Assembly (NCBI GenBank): GCA_017484085.1
Contig: JAFUTW010000039.1
Coordinates: 1 to 51,678, forward strand
Reading direction: 5' to 3'
Length of the DNA stretch: 51,678 bases
DNA from: Clostridia bacterium
GTDB lineage: Bacteria; Bacillota; Clostridia; Christensenellales; Aristaeellaceae
Shown here: piece after piece, positions 40,089-48,426 of the stretch
Position numbering within the stretch: position 1 is the first letter of the stretch
How the letters are laid out: each line of letters opens with the position of its first letter
Made by a program: the position numbers and the translations under genes
The notes under the pieces: model-generated
Seen by the model: only the letters and a program-made list of their open reading frames with translations
Told to the model about the DNA's origin: nothing
Database searches by the model: none

Positions 40089-40967
40089 TTATTTTCCTTT
40101 CTTCGCAGATTTTGTTATTTCCTCATGATAGAAGTAGTTGCAGACCACGGGCGGTTCACCGAAGGGGGCGCGATGCTGGTCGTCATCCCGGATATACAGC
40201 ATTCCTTCCTTCTCTGTGTACGCTCTGATCTTCTGATCCAGCTCCGTCCAATAGGCGCGGCTTTTCTTCGTATAGATATCATGGTACAGTTCGTCCAGTT
40301 CCGGATGATGTTCATGGATCCAGCTGAGAATCCGTTTCTTGTAATCCCCACGGAGATTCAGGTTCTCCAGCCATACGAGGTTGCACTGGTGCTTGGCCCG
40401 CTCGATGATCTCTGTCACATCCGTGATGCCGGGGAAGATCGGCGAAATGAAGCATGTTGACTGGATGCCGGCCTCATAGAACTGCCGCATGGCTGCAAGC
40501 CTCCGCTCAATGCTGACAGCCCGGTCCATCTCCTTGCGGAAGTCTTCATCCAGCGTATTGATCGACCAGGACACATGTGCGCCGGGGAACTGCTTGATCA
40601 GATCCAGATCCCGCAGGATCAGATCGGATTTGGTAGAGATGCTGATGCTGATCCCGGTGGGGAGGAGCTGCTCCAGCAGCGCGCGGGTGCGTTCGTATTT
40701 CTTCTCCAACGGCTGGTATGGGTCCGTCACCGAGCAGAAGAAGGCTTCCTTCCCGGCATACTTTCCGGGCTTGCTGATCTCCGGCCAACGCTTGACATCA
40801 ACAAACTCGCCCCAAGGTTCCGGATGATTGGTAAACCGCTTCATGAAGGAAGCATAGCAATACTTGCAGGCATGTGTACAGCCCACATAAGGATTGACGG
40901 CGAAATCTGACACCGGCAGATTTGTCTTTGTCATGATATCCTTAACTTCAATTTCCCTGATCACCAT
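40089..40967 (-). CDS. Radical SAM protein, SPL-like family
   Basis: 292 residues. The cluster motif C-T-H-A-C-K-Y-C-Y is at about residues 30-38, then FCSVTDPYQPLEKKYERTRALLE and ISTKSDLILRDLDL, as in the 'Rv2578c/SPL-like' radical SAM proteins. The function of these is not established. I start at ATG 40967, with GGAGG 8 bases upstream; an in-frame TTG overlaps that site. Confidence 0.85.
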   Translation of the reverse strand: MVIREIEVKDIMTKTNLPVSDFAVNPYVGCTHACKYCYASFMKRFTNHPEPWGEFVDVKRWPEISKPGKYAGKEAFFCSVTDPYQPLEKKYERTRALLEQLLPTGISISISTKSDLILRDLDLIKQFPGAHVSWSINTLDEDFRKEMDRAVSIERRLAAMRQFYEAGIQSTCFISPIFPGITDVTEIIERAKHQCNLVWLENLNLRGDYKKRILSWIHEHHPELDELYHDIYTKKSRAYWTELDQKIRAYTEKEGMLYIRDDDQHRAPFGEPPVVCNYFYHEEITKSAKKGK

Positions 40968-41052
40968 CTGTGGTGCCTCCAAAAAGCTCTAATTTACGGC
41001 CGTTGTGACCGTGGTAACAGTGCCCCTTTCTGAATGGGTGAGCGGGGAGCAT

Positions 41053-41418
41053 TTAAACTACCGTATATCCTTCGGAAGCCAACACTTCAAGAGCGCGTCC
41101 AAAGTTTTCTTCTTTAACGAGAATGTAATCCGTATTGTACGTAGATACGGCAAAGATCCCGATTTGATTCTCTGCAAGGATACCGGATAGTTTTGACAGG
41201 ATTCCGATCAAAGAAAAATCAAGAACTCCCTGAATGTGGAATCCTCTCCAGCCATCATCGCGTTCTGTCGTTTTGGAAGGAGTGTCTTCGGTTTTACATA
41301 CCAGTGAGATCTCTTCGTCTGTCTTTCCGATAAAGTAAAAATCCGCCGTCGTATCTATTGCTGATACATCAGAAACTTTGCAAACCGTCAGTTTATACGC
41401 AATACGCTTCAGTTCCAT
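41053..41418 (-). CDS. ACT-domain protein
   Basis: 121 residues with the two-half ACT layout of small CASTOR-like bacterial proteins (F-I-G-K-T-D-E-E-I-S-L-V-C; GVLDFSLIGILSKLSGILAENQIGIFAVSTYNTDYILVKEE). It probably binds an amino acid as a sensor. GGAGGG precedes it, and it lies 21 bases after the Vat-like gene. Both are less GC-rich than the region. Confidence 0.8.
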   Translation of the reverse strand: MELKRIAYKLTVCKVSDVSAIDTTADFYFIGKTDEEISLVCKTEDTPSKTTERDDGWRGFHIQGVLDFSLIGILSKLSGILAENQIGIFAVSTYNTDYILVKEENFGRALEVLASEGYTVV

Positions 41419-41439
41419 ATTCCCTCCACAAACTGGAAT

Positions 41440-42087
41440 TTAGCGATCCAGCCGTTTCTTTAATTCAACCTTGACTTTTTGGATATCGCTACAGGTTAAG
41501 ATCGGAATCAGACTATTTATCTCTTCAATGCTCTTATCCCACCACTTGAAGTAAAGAAGCAGATTGATTAGTTCTTCATCATCAAACCGTTTCCGCAGGA
41601 CTTTCGCTGGATTTCCGATCACGATGGTATAGGGTGCAACATCGCTGCCAACAACACTGTTTGCACCGATAATCGCACCGTCACCGACGTGAACACCAGG
41701 CAGAATAACGGCATTCTGGCCAATCCACACGTCATTGCCGATCACGGTATTCCCTTTGAACGGCATATCCGATGCAGCAGGAGGCTCCATCTCCCAGCCC
41801 TCCAGCGTGTAAAACGGGAAGGTAGATACGGCGTTCATCTGGTGATTCGCATCGTTCATCACGAATTCAACACCTGACGCGATTTGGCAAAACTTGCCGA
41901 TGATGAGCTTATCCCGACTCCACGGATAAAAGTGTGTGACATGGCTTTCAAATTGGGAGTCTGCCATGTAGGTAAAATCTCCGACAATGATATTCGGATT
42001 TGTAATTGTTGGTTTCACATATATCTCTTTGTCATACCCTGCGATCGGATGGATCACATTTGGATCTGGTTTTTTCCCGTTTTTCAT
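41440..42087 (-). CDS. Vat-like xenobiotic O-acetyltransferase (left-handed beta-helix)
   Basis: 215 residues. It follows the Vat streptogramin A acetyltransferases along its length: PDPNVIHPIAGYD, KPTITNPNIIVGDFTYM, DKLIIGKFCQIASGVEFVMNDANHQMN with the catalytic His of ANH, KGNTVIGNDVWIGQNAVILPGV, and VIGNPAKVLRKRF. Hexapeptide repeats fill residues 100-160. Close chromosomal relatives can inactivate streptogramin A, but many are of unknown activity. It is more AT-rich than its surroundings, which suggests transfer. Confidence 0.85.
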   Translation of the reverse strand: MKNGKKPDPNVIHPIAGYDKEIYVKPTITNPNIIVGDFTYMADSQFESHVTHFYPWSRDKLIIGKFCQIASGVEFVMNDANHQMNAVSTFPFYTLEGWEMEPPAASDMPFKGNTVIGNDVWIGQNAVILPGVHVGDGAIIGANSVVGSDVAPYTIVIGNPAKVLRKRFDDEELINLLLYFKWWDKSIEEINSLIPILTCSDIQKVKVELKKRLDR

Positions 42088-42116
42088 TGTTGGTCACCTC
42101 TGCAAATCCCGATTTG

Positions 42117-42205
42117 TTTCAGCCCATAAGACATCCCCGGCTGTATTGTTGAAGCCCTTCTGCGGCAACTGCGTCCGTCCCTGTCATTTTCCGGGAGGCC
42201 TGCAC
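42117..42205 (-). pseudogene. Decayed 3' remnant of a TIGR04076-family gene
   Basis: The stretch aligns base for base with the end of the gene at 39677: both contain the CGGCTGTATTG block, and CCCGGA followed by AATGAC on the minus strand. The translation R-T-Q-L-P-Q-K-G-F-N-N-T-A-G-D mirrors the intact C-terminus but is interrupted by a stop and frame loss. Only this fragment remains. Confidence 0.7.
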
Positions 42206-42212
42206 GCCCGAT

Positions 42213-42228
42213 GTGTCAGCTAATACAA
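42213..42228 (+). repeat. Left copy of a flanking inverted repeat
   Basis: GTGTCAGCTAATACAA. Its inverse, with 14 of 16 matching, is at 45028-45043, so the pair brackets the four-gene minus-strand operon. Confidence 0.5.
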
Positions 42229-42364
42229 CCACTCTACGCGCAATGCAGACGGATGTCAACAGCCGGCGGGCGGCACGGGAGACAGAAAGAAAGCAGGGGA
42301 TCCCTCCGCCGCCTCGCGGGACCTGGCGGAAAGAACCCTTGCTGTTTATTCGGTTGCCGCCGTT

Positions 42365-42841
42365 TTAAAGAAGCACGACGATCCCTGCGATGACGGCGGC
42401 TCCTGCGATCCATATCACGCTCAGGATGATCCGCTTTTTCAAAACCTGGGGCCAGGTCTGCACAAACGGGATCGCCTCTGTTCCGGGTATGATCCAGAAC
42501 CGGCTGTGCCCGACCCACAGCCGGTCGATCACGATGCCGTCGTACCAGTTCATCACCTCAAGAAAGAGGAGCGCCTGCAGGTAAGCCTGCCGGAAGGCGT
42601 GGACGCCGTTCCATACGCGGATGATCAGGATCAGGGCAGCAGCCATGACCGCGAAGAAAGCGATCATAAAGCGCTTCCGCTTCCTTGCGACCGTTTCCCG
42701 GTCCGTCAGCCCGAGCGCATAGACCTTCTCCCGGACGGGCTTCGGGTAGAAGTACAAACCGTTAAGTGTGTTGTTTCCCACGCCGATCTTTACCATCAGC
42801 GTAAACAAACCGCAGAAAAGGATCAGCTGTAAAAGGATCAT
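42365..42841 (-). CDS. Small membrane protein of unknown function (paralogue of the gene at 44353)
   Basis: 158 residues with hydrophobic segments at about 3-22, 57-78, 83-105 and 138-157. A-x-x-x-W-Y-D-G-x-x-I-D followed by an aromatic-rich W-x-x-x-F-W-I-I-P segment is echoed in the product of 44353, so both seem to be one family, which I cannot name. Last gene of the operon; AGAGGGAGA precedes the ATG. Confidence 0.7.
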   Translation of the reverse strand: MILLQLILFCGLFTLMVKIGVGNNTLNGLYFYPKPVREKVYALGLTDRETVARKRKRFMIAFFAVMAAALILIIRVWNGVHAFRQAYLQALLFLEVMNWYDGIVIDRLWVGHSRFWIIPGTEAIPFVQTWPQVLKKRIILSVIWIAGAAVIAGIVVLL

Positions 42842-42854
42842 TCCGTCTCCCTCT

Positions 42855-43565
42855 TTATGCGTCTTTGGGCGCTCTGCATTCCTGCGGCTCGCCCGCGTAT
42901 TTTCTCCAGCCGAGCAGCAGCGCCGCAAACAGGACAATCGCGCTGAGGCTCATATTGGACGTCGCGATCCCGTTGATCAGCGCCGTGTTGCCGAGCCGGC
43001 GGACCGAGTTGAAAACGGCTTTTCCAATCAGCAGGTTGAACACGCAGTACCCTTTCGGGAACGGCGTGTGCCCTTTGATGAAGGCGATGAACTGCACGGC
43101 GCTTGCGCCGATGAAAAACACCGTAAAAACGGCCGTGACCGGCAGCAGGAAGTACAGGAGGTATTTGAGCGCAATATCATATCCGACAGCCTGTCCCGCC
43201 GCCTCCGTGACAGCTTTATAGATCCACAGAAACACGCCGCAGGGCAGATGCACCGCTCCGCCTCCGGCAGCAAGATAGACATACATGGCAATCTCGTAGA
43301 ATCTGCCGCCGCGCGGCATCTTTTCCCGAATGAAGGGGCAGATCGTCATAAGACCGGGGAATTCCAGACAGATCCCGATAAAACCGATCAGGCCGCCCAG
43401 GATCGGCCGCCATGCGGGCATGGCCAGCGCGCCGGCAAAATAGCCATCCAACAGGTTTGCCCCGTCAGGGAACTTCGCCGCGCCGATCAGAAGATCGCCG
43501 ATCAGCGTCAGCACCGCTCCGAACAGGCCGATCTTTAAGGCCGTCTCCGCCTTTCCTCTGCGCAT
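42855..43565 (-). CDS. Polytopic membrane protein, DUF6796-like
   Basis: 236 residues with about seven helices. GAVLTLIGDLLIGA near the start and HLPCGVFLWIYKA in the middle (with conserved His and Cys in the membrane) recall the DUF6796 family; I am not certain of the number. AGAGGTGG precedes the ATG. The gene following it starts 13 bases on. Confidence 0.7.
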   Translation of the reverse strand: MRRGKAETALKIGLFGAVLTLIGDLLIGAAKFPDGANLLDGYFAGALAMPAWRPILGGLIGFIGICLEFPGLMTICPFIREKMPRGGRFYEIAMYVYLAAGGGAVHLPCGVFLWIYKAVTEAAGQAVGYDIALKYLLYFLLPVTAVFTVFFIGASAVQFIAFIKGHTPFPKGYCVFNLLIGKAVFNSVRRLGNTALINGIATSNMSLSAIVLFAALLLGWRKYAGEPQECRAPKDA

Positions 43566-43578
43566 GTTTCCACCTCTT

Positions 43579-44328
43579 TTACAGCTTGAGAAGCTCCCCG
43601 GCCATCCGTTCCGGATAGAACAGCGCCATATCCCCGTGATCCATCCCCTTAAAGCATTTGAAAACCGTTTCGGGAATGAACTTTTTCATGTATTTCAGAT
43701 CCCAGTCTCTGGCCTTGCGCTCTTTTTCCGCGTACCAGTAATGGATCTTTCCGGAAAACCGCAGGGTCTCCTTCGGCATTTTGTAGTTGTTGCAGGAATC
43801 AAAGGTACGAAAAAGCGTCTTATAGGTGCAGTGACGGAAAATACGCGCCACATACCGGAGATCCTCCTCGCTGAACTGGGTAGAGCTGAAGGCCTTTACG
43901 ATGACTTTTTCCCCTCCGAGTTTTCCGAGCGCCATCATTGCAAAATCGCGCAGCGCGATAAAGCGGGTCAGGATCCACGGCAGCTGGTAGGGCGTGATCC
44001 CGCCGTCCAGGATGTAATTCCGCGCCTTCAGCTTTCCGTCAGCCGCCATCTTAAGGGCGATGCTACCGCCCATGGAGCAGCCGTAGACCGCCTTCACTTC
44101 CCGGACCCCTTTTTGCAGGATGTCATCGGCCAGCCGGGACGCGATCTCCTCGACCGAGGTGAACTCGGAATCATCCTCCAGGTCGTATCCGGGGAGGGCG
44201 GGGACCAGCAAATGATAATGCTTTTGAAGAAGCGGGACGACATTTTCAAAATAATCCCACGTCACCAGCGACGGGTGGATGAGCAGGATGCACTCCGGGT
44301 TTTCCTGGCCGTATTCAACGATCCTCAT
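43579..44328 (-). CDS. Alpha/beta-hydrolase
   Basis: 249 residues. ILLIHPSLVTWDYF starts the fold with the oxyanion region, GCSMGGSIALKMA carries the nucleophile Ser, and MDHGDMALFYPE the catalytic His. It resembles esterase/lipase-like and haloperoxidase-type hydrolases; substrate unknown. It sits 13 bases before the DUF6796-like gene in the membrane-protein operon. Confidence 0.8.
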   Translation of the reverse strand: MRIVEYGQENPECILLIHPSLVTWDYFENVVPLLQKHYHLLVPALPGYDLEDDSEFTSVEEIASRLADDILQKGVREVKAVYGCSMGGSIALKMAADGKLKARNYILDGGITPYQLPWILTRFIALRDFAMMALGKLGGEKVIVKAFSSTQFSEEDLRYVARIFRHCTYKTLFRTFDSCNNYKMPKETLRFSGKIHYWYAEKERKARDWDLKYMKKFIPETVFKCFKGMDHGDMALFYPERMAGELLKL

Positions 44329-44352
44329 ACACTGTGAGCTCCCTTTGGCTTT

Positions 44353-44850
44353 TCAGAACAGGGAACAGATCCACGCTGCGAGAGCAGATACCGCCGGAAA
44401 GATGACCAGCAGCTTCAGCAGCTGGCTCCTGATGTTGAAGCCGTACTTTCTCCCCGTCATCACATTTTCCGCCTCCGGATAATAATACTGAAAAAAGTGA
44501 AATTTCAAAAGCAGGAAATTGTCGATGAGCGTCATGTCGCAAATCTTATAAATGGTGAGGATCAGCACGAATCTCAAAAAGAACTGTCCAAAGGTGAATC
44601 CGCTTCTGAAACCGTCCCAGACGGCGATCACGACCACGCCGAGGATCATCAGAACAGCGATGAGGAAGAGCGCCCATCCGATTGCCCTTGCCCCATAGAA
44701 GAGCTCTTTATCTCTCTGTATCAGCACGTCTCTCGCTTCCTTTGGGGCAGAGGCGAAGAATTTATTGTCCTGAATAAATGCCACGGCAGACAGCAGCATC
44801 AAAGCCATAGCTGCGCAAAATACGATCGCCAGAAAAACCGTCAAAAGCAT
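44353..44850 (-). CDS. Small membrane protein of unknown function, first gene of its operon
   Basis: 165 residues; segments at about 2-25, 53-78, 86-108 and 142-163. Y-K-I-C-D-M-T-L-I-D and H-F-F-Q-Y-Y-Y-P align with the product of the gene at 42365. GGAGGAGAA precedes the ATG, and a promoter with operators is at 44945-45076. Confidence 0.7.
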   Translation of the reverse strand: MLLTVFLAIVFCAAMALMLLSAVAFIQDNKFFASAPKEARDVLIQRDKELFYGARAIGWALFLIAVLMILGVVVIAVWDGFRSGFTFGQFFLRFVLILTIYKICDMTLIDNFLLLKFHFFQYYYPEAENVMTGRKYGFNIRSQLLKLLVIFPAVSALAAWICSLF

Positions 44851-45184
44851 GATGTTCTCCTCCTCATTATCAATGGATCAAGGGTTGTTTTTTGTAATGT
44901 TCCTTGCCGGCATGTGTTTACCGGGATCAGCCTGTCAAACCGATGTTAGACAACACTAACCTCATTTCAAAGCAAAAGCCTGACACACAGCCGTCCGTCT
45001 CCGGCTCCGCTGTACGGCAGGCGAAACTTGTGTTAGCTGACCCTTACCATTATACTCCGCAAACCTGTTTTTGCAAGGAGAAAACCAAGGAACCTGTGCA
45101 GGCTTTGGATTTTCAAAGATGCGGCACAGCAGCCCGGATTGGAGAAGCCCACGCTCCTCTCCTGCTGTCGGAAAGGCCGGGGTT
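44851..45184. promoter_or_regulatory. Promoter and operator region of the membrane/hydrolase operon
   Basis: 334 bases with no gene. On the minus strand TTGCAA (45071-45076), 16 bases, TATAAT (45049-45054) form a promoter. GTTAG-ACAACA-CTAAC (44945-44960) is an inverted repeat in the leader, and TTGTGTTAGCTGACCC (45028-45043) overlaps the start of transcription. The repeats suggest control by a TetR-like repressor. The stretch 45080-45184 shows nothing specific. Confidence 0.65.
45028..45043 (-). repeat. Right copy of a flanking inverted repeat
   Basis: TTGTGTTAGCTGACCC, the inverse of 42213-42228 at 14 of 16 positions. It may be an operator or a trace of mobility. Confidence 0.5.
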
Positions 45185-45676
45185 TTACAACGCGACGGTA
45201 CGAACTTCGTTGCCGTGTTCCCGGATGATGGAAAGAAGGTCTTCCGTCTTCAGCCACACGGTTGCGGTGTTGTCGTTCGGATGAACGCCCACAAGGCCGC
45301 TCCCTTCCAGAAATGAGCGGTCGATGTAAAAGGCAGTTTTCCTCTCTTCGTCGTTCAGCAGGCCGAAGGGTGAGACCGCACCGGGGATCAGCCCCAGGAT
45401 CTGGGAGAGCTCATCCGGTTTTACAAAGGTCAGCGGCTTTGTGCCGTATGCCCTGCGGAACGCCTTCAGATCGACGCGCTGATCGCCTCTTGCGGTGATG
45501 AGATAGTAGTCTTTCCGCTTGTCATCCCGTACGAACAGGTTCTTGGCATCGGCATCCGGATAGGGGAGATCGACGGCAGAAAGCTCCTCCATGTTGAAGA
45601 CGGCCGGGTGCTCCGTGATCTCATACCAAATGCCGTGCGCTTTCAGATAATCATAGATTTCCTGCTTGTAAAACAT
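45185..45676 (-). CDS. Prolyl-tRNA editing protein (ProX/PrdX-like, YbaK fold)
   Basis: 163 residues. EITEHPAVFNMEEL, KNLFVRDDKRKDYYLITARGDQRVDLKAF and GAVSPFGLLND are the hallmarks of the trans-editing domain that removes Ala or Cys from mischarged tRNA-Pro. Catalytic Lys candidates lie in KNLF. The start at 45676 follows AAGGAG; earlier in-frame starts lie in the upstream hairpin. Transcribed alone. Confidence 0.88.
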   Translation of the reverse strand: MFYKQEIYDYLKAHGIWYEITEHPAVFNMEELSAVDLPYPDADAKNLFVRDDKRKDYYLITARGDQRVDLKAFRRAYGTKPLTFVKPDELSQILGLIPGAVSPFGLLNDEERKTAFYIDRSFLEGSGLVGVHPNDNTATVWLKTEDLLSIIREHGNEVRTVAL

Positions 45677-45805
45677 GCAAGGTCTCCTTCTGTTGCTGTG
45701 CCCGTGAAAGGGGCTGAGTAGAGGCTTCTTTTTGGCAGCTATTATATCGCCTGTTCGCAGAAAGATAAAGCTTTGAGGACAGGTGGCGCCCCGTGCGGGG
45801 ATATA

Positions 45806-45845
45806 AAAGAAACGGCACAGCCGGTGTTTCGGCTGTACCGTTTTG
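45806..45845 (-). terminator. Terminator of kdgK
   Basis: ACGGCACAGCCG (45812-45823) pairs with CGGCTGTACCGT (45830-45841) with one mismatch; the minus strand then reads TTTCTTTTATAT. Confidence 0.75.
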
Positions 45846-45888
45846 CTTTGTGCCAAACCGGATCCCGCTACGGGATCCGGACGCAGGA

Positions 45889-46917
45889 TCAGCGCTCCAC
45901 GCGGCCGGAGCCGGAGCCCTTCATCAGGCTTTCGACTTCCTTCACCGTGACGCGGTTGAAGTCGCCGGAGATGGTGTGCTTGAGGCAGGAAGCCGCCACT
46001 GCGAACTCCAGAGCGTCCTTCTGGTTGTCATAGGTGTTGAGTCCGTAGATGAGGCCGGCGCCGAAGGAGTCGCCGCCGCCGACGCGGTCCACGATGTCGG
46101 TGATGGCATAGCGGCGGGAGACGTAGAACTCCTTGCCGTCATAGATGCAGGCTGCCCAGTAGTTGGTATCCGCGCTCTTGGACTCGCGCAGGGTGATGGC
46201 CACGCGCGAGAGATTGGGATAGAGCTCCATCGCGGTCTGGGCGATCTTCTTGTAGACGTCGCGGTCCAGCTCGCCGCTCTCCACGTCGCTCTTGGCGCTG
46301 ATGCCCAGGGACTTCTGGAAGTCTTCCTCGTTGGCGATGGCGACATCGACGAACTTCGTGATCTCGCTCATGACCTCGCGGGCTTCCTTGCCGTACTTCC
46401 ACAGGTTCTTGCGGTAGTTGAGGTCGCAGGAGACGGTGAGGCCCATCTCATGGGCAGCCTTCACGGCAGCCAGGGACAGATCCGCCGCGCTCTGGGAGAT
46501 GGCGGGGGTGATGCCGGTGACGTGGAACCAGGTCGCGCCTTCGAAGATCTTCTTCCAGTCGAAGAGGTCGGCGCTCGCCTTGGCGATGCAGGAATCGGCG
46601 CGGTCATACACGACCTTGGAGGGGCGCTGGTTGGAGCCGGTCTCCAGGAAGTAGATGCCCATGCGGCCATCCACCATCTTGATATTGGAAACGTCCACGC
46701 CGAAGCTGCGGACATCGCGCAGGCAGGCCTCGCCGATGGCGTTGTTGGGCAGCGCGGTGACAAAAGCCGCGTCCATGCCGAAGTTGGCCAGGGAGACAGC
46801 CACGTTCGCCTCGCCGCCGCCGAAGGTGGCTTCGAGGGTCGGGCTCTGGAAGAAGCGCTCCAGCGCGGGGCTCTTCAGGCGGAGCATGATTTCGCCGAGG
46901 GTAATGATGCGAGCCAT
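45889..46917 (-). CDS. kdgK: 2-dehydro-3-deoxygluconokinase, PfkB family
   Basis: 342 residues. RIITLGEIMLRL start, GGGEANVAVSLANFG (about 33-47) and the C-terminal anion-hole motif DRVGGGDSFGAG with the catalytic Asp are the PfkB signatures, and the overall sequence matches KdgK proteins of Clostridia. It phosphorylates 2-keto-3-deoxygluconate. Other sugar-acid genes are not present, so the assignment rests on sequence. AGGAGT precedes ATG 46917; a tightly spaced promoter and terminator show it is monocistronic. Confidence 0.85.
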   Translation of the reverse strand: MARIITLGEIMLRLKSPALERFFQSPTLEATFGGGEANVAVSLANFGMDAAFVTALPNNAIGEACLRDVRSFGVDVSNIKMVDGRMGIYFLETGSNQRPSKVVYDRADSCIAKASADLFDWKKIFEGATWFHVTGITPAISQSAADLSLAAVKAAHEMGLTVSCDLNYRKNLWKYGKEAREVMSEITKFVDVAIANEEDFQKSLGISAKSDVESGELDRDVYKKIAQTAMELYPNLSRVAITLRESKSADTNYWAACIYDGKEFYVSRRYAITDIVDRVGGGDSFGAGLIYGLNTYDNQKDALEFAVAASCLKHTISGDFNRVTVKEVESLMKGSGSGRVER

Positions 46918-46952
46918 GTTAATCACTCCTGTTTTTCACGTTGTTTTGAAGG

Positions 46953-46974
46953 CCGCAAACCGGCTAGTTTACGG
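46953..46974. promoter_or_regulatory. Operator-like inverted repeat before kdgK
   Basis: CCGCAAAC (46953-46960) is inverted as GTTTACGG (46967-46974) with one mismatch. It covers the predicted transcription start. Confidence 0.5.
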
Positions 46975-46978
46975 CTGT

Positions 46979-47007
46979 ATTATACCGGGTTGAACCTTAC
47001 AAATCAA
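46979..47007 (-). promoter_or_regulatory. Sigma-A promoter of kdgK
   Basis: Minus strand: TTGATT (47002-47007), 17 bases, TATAAT (46979-46984). Confidence 0.8.
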
Positions 47008-47119
47008 GCCATATCTTTCACGGATGCAGCGGCGCGGTGCTTTTTTCATAAAGGCATGCTTGCGCGGCGGCTGCGGATGTGGTAGGGTAACCGAAAACGC
47101 GAAAGAAGGCGAAGACAGC

Positions 47120-47893
47120 ATGGCGATCAGGATGGCCTTTTTTGATATCGACGGAACGATCCTGCCCTTTGGCGCGGACGAGCTGAGCCACGGCGTGCGC
47201 AGCGCGCTGCAGGCACTGCAGAAAAAAGGGATCGCTGTTTTTGCCGCGACGGGGCGGCCGCCCTACCTGGTCCCCCATTTCAGCGGCCTGCAGTGGGACG
47301 GGCTCATCTGCTTCAACGGGGGTTACTGCCGGGACGGCGGCAGGGTCGTCTTTCAAAAGCCCATAGAGAAGGAGGATGTGCGGCGTGTCACGGACAACGC
47401 GAGGGCGATGGGCCTGCCTGTCAACCTCGCAGCGGGAGACCGCATGGGATGCAATTTCCATCAGCCGGAGCTGGATGAATTCATCGGGTTTGCCAGGCGC
47501 GCGGCCGAGGTGCCCGCGGACTTCGACAGTCTGATGCAAGAGGATATCTTCCAGATCATGGTCGCCGTGCGTCCGGACCAGGAGGAGGCACTCTTCCGGG
47601 GGACGACGGGCGTCAAGGCGGAGCGCTGGTGGCCGAAAGCGATCGACGTGGGGCCTGTCGGCTGCACGAAAGCGGAAGGCGTGCGGCGCATCCTGGAGGG
47701 CCGCGGCCTGGGGCCGGAAAACTGCATCGCCTTCGGAGACGGGGGCAACGACAGGCCCATGATCCGGTATGCCGGTATCGGCGTGGCAATGGGCAACGCG
47801 GCTGATGAGGTAAAGGCGGACGCGGACTATGTGACGGGCGATGCGGCGCAGGACGGCGTGGCGCAGGCGCTTGCCCATTTCGGGATTGTTTGA
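47120..47893 (+). CDS. HAD-superfamily (Cof-type) phosphatase
   Basis: 257 residues. FFDIDGTI (motif I, catalytic Asp pair), AATGRPP (motif II) and GDGGNDRPMI (motif IV) with a C2B cap define the Cof subfamily, which dephosphorylates sugar phosphates or cofactors. Start at 47120; the upstream site GAAGGCGAAG is weak. Confidence 0.88.
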   Translation: MAIRMAFFDIDGTILPFGADELSHGVRSALQALQKKGIAVFAATGRPPYLVPHFSGLQWDGLICFNGGYCRDGGRVVFQKPIEKEDVRRVTDNARAMGLPVNLAAGDRMGCNFHQPELDEFIGFARRAAEVPADFDSLMQEDIFQIMVAVRPDQEEALFRGTTGVKAERWWPKAIDVGPVGCTKAEGVRRILEGRGLGPENCIAFGDGGNDRPMIRYAGIGVAMGNAADEVKADADYVTGDAAQDGVAQALAHFGIV

Positions 47894-47918
47894 AGGAAAT
47901 TCTTCCGCTGTTTAACCC

Positions 47919-47947
47919 TTTACTTTTCCACTTTGAATGCCTATACT
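47919..47947 (+). promoter_or_regulatory. Promoter of the mrnC-sigH cluster
   Basis: TTTACT (47919-47924), 17 bases, TATACT (47942-47947), 48 bases before the mrnC GTG. Confidence 0.65.
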
Positions 47948-47994
47948 GTGGATAAACTGGGGTGGGATGCCCCAAAGCTAACGGAGGAAAAAAC

Positions 47995-48426
47995 GTGCCC
48001 CTGGATGAATTACTGCCGCCGGCGGCCTTTCCGGATGTGAGGGAGCTGAGCCCCCTGCAGCTGGCTTACCTGGGCGATACGCTGCACGATTTTTACGTGC
48101 GCAGCCGCCTGATCGCACACCGCGCGCCGGTCGGACAGATGCACAGGCGCGCCGTGCGCTTTGTCAGCTGTGAAGCGCAGGCGGCGATGCTGGAGACGCT
48201 GGAGCCGGAGCTGACGCCGGAGGAGGCGGACGTGGTCCGCAGGGGGCGGAACGCACAGGCGAGGCACGCGGCGCCGAAGCACGCGCTGGCAGCCGTTTAC
48301 GCGAAAGCGACGGGGCTGGAGGCGCTGTGGGGCTGGCTGTACGTGACAGGACAGGGAGAGAGGCTGGATGCGCTGATGACGGCGGCGCTTTCGGGAATGG
48401 AGGAACAATGGGCAAAGCAAAACTGA
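47995..48426 (+). CDS. mrnC: Mini-ribonuclease 3 (MrnC)
   Basis: 143 residues, as in B. subtilis Mini-III. L-Q-L-A-Y-L-G-D-T-L-H-D-F-Y-V-R holds the catalytic Asp of the RNase III fold; there is no dsRNA-binding domain. It matures 23S rRNA. Start is GTG 47995 with ACGGAGGA upstream. First gene of the conserved mrnC-thyX-rlmB-rae1-sigH run; cysS, often before it, is absent. Confidence 0.92.
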   Translation: MPLDELLPPAAFPDVRELSPLQLAYLGDTLHDFYVRSRLIAHRAPVGQMHRRAVRFVSCEAQAAMLETLEPELTPEEADVVRRGRNAQARHAAPKHALAAVYAKATGLEALWGWLYVTGQGERLDALMTAALSGMEEQWAKQN

